A stretch of DNA of 15,380 bases from Dehalococcoidia bacterium (GTDB taxonomy: Bacteria > Chloroflexota > Dehalococcoidia > Lucifugimonadales > Lucifugimonadaceae): the NCBI GenBank assembly GCA_028278465.1, contig JANQEF010000040.1, positions 1-15,380 on the forward strand, written 5' to 3'. Positions 1 through 6,326 of the stretch are shown here, piece after piece. Within the stretch, counting starts at the first letter, position 1. Each line of letters opens with the position of its first letter. The notes beneath the pieces were generated by a model, which saw only the letters and a list, made by a program, of their open reading frames with translations, was not told the origin of the DNA and did not search any database. A program made the translations under genes and the position numbers.

Positions 1-53
1 CGATCATATATCGCCCGGAACCGGCGGCACAGGTGCTGAACTGGCGTCTCAAC

Positions 54-73
54 CCCTGCTCAAACACGCAGGG
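54..73. other. Small hairpin in the gene-free left edge
   Basis: CCCTGC (54-59) and GCAGGG (68-73) form a perfect six-pair stem around an eight-base loop, and AGGTG (30-34) with CACCT (79-83) could close an outer stem. The first 151 bases hold no gene I can support. The loop size and lack of other arms do not fit a tRNA. It may be a second transcript-end structure, or the edge of something outside the window. Confidence 0.3.
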
Positions 74-106
74 CCGTACACCTAGATGGTAGTGGGCAGA
101 CTCGCT

Positions 107-141
107 GCAACCGGCAGAAAGCGTGTTTTCTAACCGGTTGC
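107..141 (-). terminator. Strong hairpin after the lipoprotein gene pair
   Basis: GCAACCGG (107-114) pairs perfectly with CCGGTTGC (134-141). Inside a small internal loop (C against AA), AGAAA (116-120) pairs with TTTCT (127-131), leaving a six-base loop. The 13 base pairs begin ten bases past the stop codon of the minus-strand lipoprotein gene. No run of T follows on the minus strand, so it is not a classical intrinsic terminator. It could still end transcription or protect the 3' end of the mRNA. Confidence 0.55.
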
Positions 142-151
142 TTAGGGTGTT

Positions 152-1156
152 TCAGGCGTTTCCGTCGGACTCTAAGACCGATTCTATAGCTTCCGCCAGT
201 TCACCTGCACCTACGAAGTTCTCGAACCGGGCGGCCACCACGCCGTCCGCGTCTACGACATATGTCCACTCCTGCGACACCAGTCCCCACTCTTCGAGAA
301 GGTCCGTTTCGACGGCTCGTGAGAGGTCGCCCTGGATCTCCTGCGGGTTTTCGAACAGGTCGACATGAATGAACTCAGCTCCGTCCGAGTACGTTTCGCG
401 CAAATCGCTCACCACCTCCACCTGCGGCCCGCACACGGCGTTGGTGCAGAACGCAGGGCTGGCGAAGACGACGACGAACGGCCGTTCCATCTCGATGGCC
501 TCGGCTATTGTCAGGCGATACAGCTCCTCATCGTGATGCGATCCGGTCGTCAGCTCTGCGATGTCGGACACGTCAGACAGCGTACGGTTCTTGCTTGGCG
601 GCGCCGGTTCGCCGACGTTCACGGATGCCGGTTCCTCCATCACCCTGAACCGAACCTCTGCTTGCACTTCGGTGCCGTCCGAGCGCGGCACGTTCGCCTC
701 GACCGACCATGCACCTGCCGAGTCGAAGTCGAATTCTGTTACGTGAATCCCGCGAGTGCCGAACGGGAACAGCGTGAAGCGGGCAAGCTTCGTCTCGACC
801 GGGCCTTCTCGATCACTTGCGAACCCGTCCGGGTATCGATAGGTGTTGAGCTCGATCACCGGGAACTTGACCAGTCCCTGCGAATCGCTGAGCACGAGGG
901 CAAAGCGTTGCGCTCCGACGCCGAGGTCCGGAGTCGCCAGCACCACATCCAGGTCGTAGCTCACAACGGTCCAGTCGTGCTGGTTCTCCTCGAAGCCTGC
1001 GAACGAGCCTTCGGAAGGACTGGACTGAGCGACGGTTGCGGTTGGCGCCACGTCGCCGGATGAGCCGCAGGCAACAGCCGTAAGCGCAGCGAAGCCGACC
1101 GCTACGAGTAAGACCACACGGGCTCGCGTGAGTCTGGACAGCGCCGGGGCGACCAT
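152..1156 (-). CDS. Exported lipoprotein with C-terminal thioredoxin-like domain (CX4C)
   Basis: Predicted 334-residue lipoprotein anchored outside the cytoplasmic membrane. The signal peptide has Arg residues near positions 8-13, a hydrophobic stretch at 14-29 and a lipobox ending in Cys30 (AVAC then GSSG). A Ser/Thr-rich linker follows. Residues about 60-172 look like a beta-rich domain of unknown role. Residues about 210-330 look thioredoxin-like: a hydrophobic strand (FVVVFAS, 227-233), then Cys237 and Cys242 in PAFCTNAVCGP, then a strand with HVDLFE and a late WTYVVDADG segment. The Cys pair is CX4C rather than CXXC, so reduction of partners by a standard thioredoxin mechanism is only inferred. 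The start codon immediately follows the stop of the upstream redox lipoprotein gene, so the two are almost certainly co-transcribed. Substrate unknown. Confidence 0.82.
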   Translation of the reverse strand: MVAPALSRLTRARVVLLVAVGFAALTAVACGSSGDVAPTATVAQSSPSEGSFAGFEENQHDWTVVSYDLDVVLATPDLGVGAQRFALVLSDSQGLVKFPVIELNTYRYPDGFASDREGPVETKLARFTLFPFGTRGIHVTEFDFDSAGAWSVEANVPRSDGTEVQAEVRFRVMEEPASVNVGEPAPPSKNRTLSDVSDIAELTTGSHHDEELYRLTIAEAIEMERPFVVVFASPAFCTNAVCGPQVEVVSDLRETYSDGAEFIHVDLFENPQEIQGDLSRAVETDLLEEWGLVSQEWTYVVDADGVVAARFENFVGAGELAEAIESVLESDGNA

Positions 1157-2347
1157 CTAGAAGCCGCCGTCGTAGATGCCGAATGTGTAGGCGAAAACAG
1201 CGAACTCGTCCGATGTCGAGCTCAGCTTGAAGAGCCTCGTCCTGAACTCGGGCTGCTCAACGACGCGGTACATGCGAGCCTCATCGACCAGGAAGTACGA
1301 GTTGCCATCCTCGTCGAACTCGATGTCGTCGCCTGCCTCTTCCGGAGCAAGCGGCTCGTCGTCGAGCGTGGCGTAGACCCTGAACTCCTCGTCGCCCTGC
1401 GGCTGCACCACCACGTTGGCGCTGCGCGCTTCCAGTAGCAGGGCGATGTAGTCGGTCAGCTCGTCCGTTTCGCGAGCGTGGACGATCGCCTCGGGCCCGT
1501 TAGTCCACTCACCATGCAGAAAGAACTGCTGCGGCAGGTAGTCCCCGTCGTCCTCGTAGAACCGGGTCGAATCGGGCTCGATGTAGTACTCGTCATCACC
1601 GGCGTAGAGGCCCTGAGGGTGATAGCTCCGCTCGTAGCCGCCGTAGATCTCACGCGTCACCCTGTCTGCTGTCCCGTCGCGTGCGGTGTTATTGACCGCT
1701 CCGATCGGGATGCCTGAGATGTCCCAGCCGGCGTCTTCGAGAGCCTCCCGAATCTGCTCCTCGGTCTCGACATACGCGCCCTCGCCGAAGTGCGTGTACT
1801 CGACGCCTTCGGAAGGGGTCAGCAGGTACTTTGCGGGCCAGAAGCGGTTGCCAAACGCACGCCAGGTCCGCATGTCGCTGTCGAGCGCCACAGGCCACTC
1901 GATCCCCTCATCCTCGACCGCCATCTCCACGTTGTCGAGATCTTTCTCGAACTCGAACTCGGGGGAGTGGACGCCCAGGATCACCAGGCCGCGGTCGGAG
2001 TACTTCTCGTGCCAGTCCTGCAGGAACGGCAGGGTGCGGAGGCAGTTGACGCAGGTATAGGTCCAGAAATCGACCAGCACGACCTTGTTGTCATCGAGCG
2101 TCTCCTGGATAGAGATCGGGTCGGAGTTGATCCAGTCTGCGATGCCGACCACGTCCAGCGCCGGCCCGGGCCGTGGAGTCATGTCGCGGCGCTGTGGATC
2201 GCCTCCGCTGGCCACGCCGTTCTGACCGGAGGATGACGCTTCCGTCGCCTCGGCATCGGATGACCCGCAGGCAAGCGCGGCGACTATGGCGAACGAGACG
2301 CCAACGAGAACGAAACGGCGATATCTGCGTTCAGACAGGGTGAGCAT
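1157..2347 (-). CDS. DipZ/TlpA-like thioredoxin-fold lipoprotein
   Basis: Predicted membrane-anchored thiol-disulfide oxidoreductase of 396 residues. The n-region is rich in Arg, followed by a hydrophobic core and a lipobox ending in Cys27 (ALAC then GSS). The thioredoxin domain covers about 65-215, with the redox motif FWTYTCVNC (Cys99, Cys102) followed by GVHSPEFEFEKD and a later FWPAKYLL strand carrying the cis-Pro. This pattern matches the extracytoplasmic part of mycobacterial DipZ. The C-terminal part (about 230-390) corresponds to the beta-rich domain that follows thioredoxin in DipZ. The DsbD/CcdA-like membrane domain of DipZ is absent, so electrons must come from another protein. I prefer the ATG at 2347, which has a weak AGG nine bases upstream and gives a standard signal peptide. 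An in-frame TTG at 2374 would add nine residues. It is the first gene of a two-gene unit. Confidence 0.88.
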   Translation of the reverse strand: MLTLSERRYRRFVLVGVSFAIVAALACGSSDAEATEASSSGQNGVASGGDPQRRDMTPRPGPALDVVGIADWINSDPISIQETLDDNKVVLVDFWTYTCVNCLRTLPFLQDWHEKYSDRGLVILGVHSPEFEFEKDLDNVEMAVEDEGIEWPVALDSDMRTWRAFGNRFWPAKYLLTPSEGVEYTHFGEGAYVETEEQIREALEDAGWDISGIPIGAVNNTARDGTADRVTREIYGGYERSYHPQGLYAGDDEYYIEPDSTRFYEDDGDYLPQQFFLHGEWTNGPEAIVHARETDELTDYIALLLEARSANVVVQPQGDEEFRVYATLDDEPLAPEEAGDDIEFDEDGNSYFLVDEARMYRVVEQPEFRTRLFKLSSTSDEFAVFAYTFGIYDGGF

Positions 2348-2507
2348 CTTCGGCGGCCTGGCAGTGGCGTTCAACGGTCTGTAACTGGCTCAGGTTAGAT
2401 GGTGGGCGCGCTCCGGGCGTTGTTGGAACCCGGCGGATTTCGCCCTGGCGTCGCACCGACGGAGTTCTGGCCCGCTAAGCCGTGATACGCCAAACCTACT
2501 CCGCGAG

Positions 2508-2537
2508 TGTTCACGAATTTTGCAGAGAATGTGAACA
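2508..2537. promoter_or_regulatory. Long-spaced dyad upstream of the redox lipoprotein genes
   Basis: TGTTCAC (2508-2514) and GTGAACA (2531-2537) are perfect inverted repeats separated by 16 bases. They lie in the gap between the sulfurtransferase gene and the downstream lipoprotein pair, all on the minus strand. The dyad could be an operator for the lipoprotein genes or a weak hairpin after the sulfurtransferase gene. The eight-base word TGTTCACG recurs at 3557-3564. Confidence 0.35.
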
Positions 2538-2578
2538 ATTCCCGGCGCGGATGCGGTCACGGACCGGATTGCGGTCGG

Positions 2579-3442
2579 TCAGGCGTTCTCGCCCACCGTG
2601 ATGGGGCAGGAGAGGTCCTCGCCCCAGAGCCTCCATGACGCATCGAAGTTGCGGACCGACTCGAAGCCGAGCAGCCTCAGGACCCAGTAGCCGTGCGCAG
2701 CGCGGATGCCGCCCTGGCAATAGGTGACGACGTTCTTGTCGGGCGTGACGCCGACCCCGGCCAGCATCGTCCGTAGCTCGTCCGCAGGCTTGATTGTCGG
2801 CACATCGCCGCCGGTATGGAAGTTGACCCACTCGAGGTGAACCGAGTTCGGGATGTAGCCGCCGCGTTTGCCGCCCCGCTTGTTCGAGCCGTCGCGCTCG
2901 CCGTCCGACCGAACGTCAAGGATCACCGTGTTCGCATCGTCTATCGCCGCAAGCACGTCCTCTTTCAGCGCGATCACCGACTGGTCAGCGTGCGGTGTGA
3001 AGCTGCCGGGCGCGTGCGTGGAGACTTCGTCAGTGACCGGTCTCCCTTCCGCTGCCCATTTTGGAAGCCCGCCGTCCAGGAACTTGAACTTCCGGTGCCC
3101 GTAGTAGCGCAGCGACCAGAGCAGCCGCAGGGAATAGAGCCCACCGTGGGAGTCGACCGCAACCACTGAGGTGTCGTTGCTGATCCCCAGCGAAGACATC
3201 GTCTCCGCGAACTGCTCAGGACCCTGGATGTGCGTCCTGTCTTCGAGCGAGGTCTTGTAGTAGTTGTCCACGACGCCAACCGAACCCGGGATATGCGCCT
3301 TCTCATACTCCTCGGGAGAGTTGGTGTCGACGACGCGAACGTCGGGGTCGTCGAGGTGCTCGGCGAGCCAGTCTGTTGTGACGAATATGGAAGCGTCGGC
3401 ATAGCCGCGCTGGTCTGGAGGGGCGATTTCCTGGAGGGTCAT
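2579..3442 (-). CDS. Tandem-rhodanese sulfurtransferase
   Basis: A 287-residue cytoplasmic protein with two rhodanese domains, the usual length of thiosulfate or 3-mercaptopyruvate sulfurtransferases. It would move a sulfane sulfur from a donor to a thiophilic acceptor through an enzyme persulfide. The N-terminal domain (about 18-140) has the structural motifs VVDTNSPEEYEKAHIPG and FLDGGLPKW. Asp97 sits where Cys would be, so this half is inactive as usual. The C-terminal domain (about 155-280) has LDVRSDGER and the active loop CQGGIRA with catalytic Cys242. The loop differs from the CRKGVTA of thiosulfate sulfurtransferase and the CGSGVTA of the mercaptopyruvate type, so the donor cannot be assigned. 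It is divergent from hemA. The gap of over 200 bases to the lipoprotein genes leaves co-transcription uncertain. No clear Shine-Dalgarno was seen. Confidence 0.9.
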   Translation of the reverse strand: MTLQEIAPPDQRGYADASIFVTTDWLAEHLDDPDVRVVDTNSPEEYEKAHIPGSVGVVDNYYKTSLEDRTHIQGPEQFAETMSSLGISNDTSVVAVDSHGGLYSLRLLWSLRYYGHRKFKFLDGGLPKWAAEGRPVTDEVSTHAPGSFTPHADQSVIALKEDVLAAIDDANTVILDVRSDGERDGSNKRGGKRGGYIPNSVHLEWVNFHTGGDVPTIKPADELRTMLAGVGVTPDKNVVTYCQGGIRAAHGYWVLRLLGFESVRNFDASWRLWGEDLSCPITVGENA

Positions 3443-3548
3443 GAGGTTCTGGTGAAGGTTCGATCCGGGTTTCGAGATTGGAGCCAGTACGGCGGCGCCG
3501 ATCTTATCACCGAGCCTCCAGACATCTCCCAGCAGAAGCGATTCCCTG

Positions 3549-3564
3549 TGTGAAAATGTTCACG
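3549..3564. promoter_or_regulatory. CRP-like operator in the hemA / sulfurtransferase divergent gap
   Basis: TGTGA, six bases, then TCACG matches nine of the ten conserved bases of the CRP/FNR-family consensus TGTGA-N6-TCACA. Viewed another way it is GTGAA-N4-TTCAC. It lies about 80 bases upstream of the hemA start and about 105 bases upstream of the sulfurtransferase start, where it could act on either gene. A weak promoter candidate for hemA (TTGGTC at 3580, TAGACT at 3602, spacer 16) is downstream. The regulator is unknown. Confidence 0.4.
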
Positions 3565-3642
3565 GTGTGGTAACTTACGTTGGTCACGCCGAGGTCGCTC
3601 GTAGACTCGAATTTCCAGTACGAAAACCGGTTGTAGATCTCG

Positions 3643-4911
3643 TTGGAATACATCCTCGCAGGCATAAACATCGATCAGGCGCCAGTCGACCTGCTTGAGA
3701 AGGTATCTGTTCCGCCCCACCAGTTGAGGATTCGCCTCGAAGAGCTGGCCCGCCACGCTGGTGGCGGCGTGATCCTCTCCACCTGCAACAGGACCGAGAT
3801 CATCGGCGCTTCCACTGACCCTGAGACGGGTCTTGGCAGGTTGACCGAGTTCCTGGACATCCTTGCCGAGCGCGGCGGCCACGAAGCAGGTGATCTAAAC
3901 CGATACGTCTACCACATGGTGGGCGACGACGTTATCCATCACACGTTCAGGGTCACCGCAGGGCTTGATTCGCTTGCGATAGGCGAGGCGCAGGTCGCCG
4001 GTCAAGTATCGCGAGCCTTGCAGGCAGCCGGCGAGAGCGGGTCGATCGAACCGCCCGTTTCCCGCATGTTCCACGCCGCGCTCCGCAACAGCAGGACGAT
4101 CCGTCGAGAGACCGGCCTCGGCAGAGACAGTCTCTCGATCTCGTCGATCGGACTGCAACTGGTGCAGCGCAACACCGGCGACCTCTCAGACAAGACGGTG
4201 CTGGTCGTCGGCGCCGGTGAGACCGGCCGCCTGACGGCAAGGACTCTCAAGCATGTCGGCGTCGAGAAGATCATCGTCACCAGCCGCAGCGCAGAGCGAG
4301 CGAAGCTGGTCGTTGAAGAGCTGGACGGCGAGGCGGTGCCGATCAGCGAGCTCTCCTCCGCCATCTCGCACGCCGATGTGGTCGTCACCTGCACAGCGGC
4401 GATGGAGCCGATAGTGCTGCGAGGCCACGTTGAGGAAGCGATGGCCGGCCGCGGTGACAGGAAGCTGACGGTGCTCGACGTTGGCATGCCGCGTGACGTC
4501 GAACCGGATGTAGCGGAGCTTCACAACGTTGAGCTCTACTCGCTCGAACAGTTGCAGTCAGTGGCAGACGAGCACCGCCAGAACCGCATGGACGCGGCGG
4601 CCGAAGCCGATGTGCTGATAACGCGCTCGGTCGAGCGGTTCAAGGAGCAGCTCTCAGGCGCCGACGCCGAACCGGTGATCCGCACCCTCGGCTCACGCGT
4701 CGACGGCATGCGCGAGACCGAGCTTGCCAGGGCGTTGGCGCAGATGCCGGACCTGCCGGAAGAGTACGCCCGGGTGATGGACACCATGTCGAAGGCGCTG
4801 ATCAAGCGTATCCTTGCGGACCCGATAACCTATCTCCGGTCTGGAGCGGGCAAATCGGCCGCTTACGACGTCGCGCAGGTGTTCGACCTGGAGTTCGACG
4901 AGGCCGACTAA
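3643..4911 (+). CDS. hemA: Glutamyl-tRNA reductase
   Basis: Catalyses the NADPH-dependent reduction of glutamyl-tRNA(Glu) to glutamate-1-semialdehyde, the first committed step of the C5 route to heme and other tetrapyrroles. The 422 residues match the family length. The catalytic domain holds the nucleophile Cys48 in STCNRTE and the conserved GLDSLAIGEAQVAGQ segment (107-121). The NADPH domain has VLVVGAGETGRLTAR (186-200) and VLDVGMPRDVEP (277-288). The C-terminal helical dimerisation region ends near ITYLRS (395-400). The start is TTG: an in-frame TAG lies at 3634-3636, and only this codon preserves the conserved first strand (EYILAGINI). The next gene, hemL, takes the product onward. HemA is often adjusted by heme-dependent proteolysis in other bacteria, but nothing here tests that. 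Confidence 0.97.
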   Translation: MEYILAGINIDQAPVDLLEKVSVPPHQLRIRLEELARHAGGGVILSTCNRTEIIGASTDPETGLGRLTEFLDILAERGGHEAGDLNRYVYHMVGDDVIHHTFRVTAGLDSLAIGEAQVAGQVSRALQAAGESGSIEPPVSRMFHAALRNSRTIRRETGLGRDSLSISSIGLQLVQRNTGDLSDKTVLVVGAGETGRLTARTLKHVGVEKIIVTSRSAERAKLVVEELDGEAVPISELSSAISHADVVVTCTAAMEPIVLRGHVEEAMAGRGDRKLTVLDVGMPRDVEPDVAELHNVELYSLEQLQSVADEHRQNRMDAAAEADVLITRSVERFKEQLSGADAEPVIRTLGSRVDGMRETELARALAQMPDLPEEYARVMDTMSKALIKRILADPITYLRSGAGKSAAYDVAQVFDLEFDEAD

Positions 4912-4958
4912 GTTCTCCTGATCGGGACCTGGACTCAACCATCGCGTCTGATCGCATC

Positions 4959-4976
4959 GGCGGCCTGTGGCCTGCC
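4959..4976 (+). other. Small GC-rich hairpin between hemA and hemL
   Basis: GGCGGCC (4959-4965) can pair with GGCC and GCC (4969-4972, 4974-4976) around a TGT loop with one bulged T. It lies in the roughly 100-base gap between hemA and hemL and has no T run after it. It may slow or partly end transcription, or mean nothing. The gap shows no clear promoter. Confidence 0.2.
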
Positions 4977-5012
4977 AGCGTGCGGCGACGCGTTTTGACG
5001 GGAGCATGAGAC

Positions 5013-6293
5013 TTGGACCGCAACCGTTCCTCCGAACTTTTCGATAAGGCGCGTGGCCTGATTCCCGGCGGCGTGAACAGCCCGGCGCGAGCGTGGAACT
5101 CGGTCGGCGGCACGCCAATCTTTTTCGCGAGGGGCGAAGGCTCGCATGCGTGGGACACGGACGGCAACTCGTATATCGACTATGTCTGTTCATGGGGACC
5201 GCTGATCCTCGGTCACGCGCACCCTGAGATCATCGAAGCGGCGCAGTCGGCGGCGGCTTCCGGCACCAGCTTCGGTGCGCCTACCGAGCTCGAGGTGCGT
5301 ATGGCGGAGCTGGTTGTAGACGCCGTGCCTTCGATCGAGATGGTGCGGTTCGTGAACTCCGGGACTGAGGCGACGATGTCGGCGCTCAGGCTTGCTCGCG
5401 CCTACACGGGCCGCAACCGGATCATCAAGTTCGACGGCGGCTACCACGGGCACGACGACGCGCTGCTTGTCGAGGCGGGATCAGGCGTCGCAACGCAAGG
5501 GATCGCCAACTCGGCGGGAGTGCATCCCGACTACGCCGCGGCCACGATGGTCGCCGACTACAACAGCGTCGAATCTGTCGAGCGACTGCTCGAAGCCCAC
5601 AGAGGCGAGGTTGCGGCTGTGATCGTCGAGCCGATCGCCGGGAACATGGGCGTTGTGCCGCCTTCCGATGGGTTCCTCGAAGGGTTGCGCGAGCTGACGA
5701 CCGCACACGGCACACTGCTCATCTTCGACGAGGTGATCTCCGGCTTCCGTGCAGCGTACGGCGGCGCTCAGTCGGTCTACGGTGTGACGCCCGACATTAC
5801 CTGCCTCGGCAAGATCGTCGGTGGCGGCTTCCCTGTCGGCGCTTACGGCGCCAGCAAGGAGATCATGCAGACGGTGGCGCCGCTCGGCCCGATGTACCAG
5901 GCGGGGACGCTGTCCGGCAACCCGGTCGCAATGGCGGCCGGCATCAAGACGCTGGAGCTGCTTCAAGAGCCAGGCATCTACGAGAGAATCGCAGCCACGA
6001 CCGACCGGCTGGCGGACGGGCTGGCGAAGATATTCGCCGAGACCGAGGTGCCGGCGCAGGTGAACAGCGTGTGCGGCGCTTTCACGGTCTTCTTCAACCC
6101 GGATCCCGTCACGAACATGAAGACCGCTTCGGCCAGCGATGGCAAGGAGTTCGCAAGGTTCTTCCATGCGATGACGGACAGCGGTGTCTACCCGCCTCCG
6201 TCACAGTTCGAGGCATGGTTCGTGTCGGCGGCGCACACCGACGCGGATGTCGAGGGGACGCTGGCCGCGGCGAGAGACGCGCTGCGCAGCTGA
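5013..6293 (+). CDS. hemL: Glutamate-1-semialdehyde 2,1-aminomutase
   Basis: A PLP-dependent class III aminotransferase that converts glutamate-1-semialdehyde to 5-aminolevulinate in the cytoplasm, the second dedicated step of the C5 pathway. The protein is 426 residues, the family norm. Visible hallmarks are PGGVNSPAR (18-26) near the start, SGTEATMSALRLAR (116-129) for cofactor phosphate binding, Asp239 in LLIFDEVISGFR, and the Schiff-base Lys267 in CLGKIVGGGFPVGAYG. MYQAGTLSGNP closes the active site. TTG is the start: an in-frame TGA lies at 5007-5009, and GGGAG at 5000-5004 is well spaced, eight bases away. It follows hemA by about 100 bases on the same strand, so the pair makes 5-aminolevulinate together. 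HemB to HemD are not in the window. The gene converges on mutS2 with only 33 bases between stop codons. Confidence 0.97.
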   Translation: MDRNRSSELFDKARGLIPGGVNSPARAWNSVGGTPIFFARGEGSHAWDTDGNSYIDYVCSWGPLILGHAHPEIIEAAQSAAASGTSFGAPTELEVRMAELVVDAVPSIEMVRFVNSGTEATMSALRLARAYTGRNRIIKFDGGYHGHDDALLVEAGSGVATQGIANSAGVHPDYAAATMVADYNSVESVERLLEAHRGEVAAVIVEPIAGNMGVVPPSDGFLEGLRELTTAHGTLLIFDEVISGFRAAYGGAQSVYGVTPDITCLGKIVGGGFPVGAYGASKEIMQTVAPLGPMYQAGTLSGNPVAMAAGIKTLELLQEPGIYERIAATTDRLADGLAKIFAETEVPAQVNSVCGAFTVFFNPDPVTNMKTASASDGKEFARFFHAMTDSGVYPPPSQFEAWFVSAAHTDADVEGTLAAARDALRS

Positions 6294-6326
6294 GGTGTCG
6301 GGCTCGTGGTCAGATCGGCCCGGCAA

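Noticed and set aside
30..83. Possible tRNA or small structured RNA at the left edge
   Set aside because: Two nested stems exist, but the loop size is wrong and no acceptor, D or T arm could be assembled.
365..1063. 232-codon plus-strand frame opposite the CX4C lipoprotein gene
   Set aside because: It has no recognisable domain, and the opposite strand encodes a clear signal peptide and thioredoxin-like fold.
2348..2374. TTG start for the DipZ-like lipoprotein
   Set aside because: It remains possible, but the ATG at 2347 has a weak AGG upstream and yields a normal-length signal peptide, so it is preferred.
5481..6167. 228-codon minus-strand frame opposite hemL
   Set aside because: It is the antisense shadow of a highly conserved enzyme gene and is rich in Arg, His and Asp as such shadows are.
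6299..6322. CGGGC/GCCCG hairpin between the hemL and mutS2 stops
   Set aside because: It has only five pairs with a 14-base loop and no T run; too weak to call a terminator.
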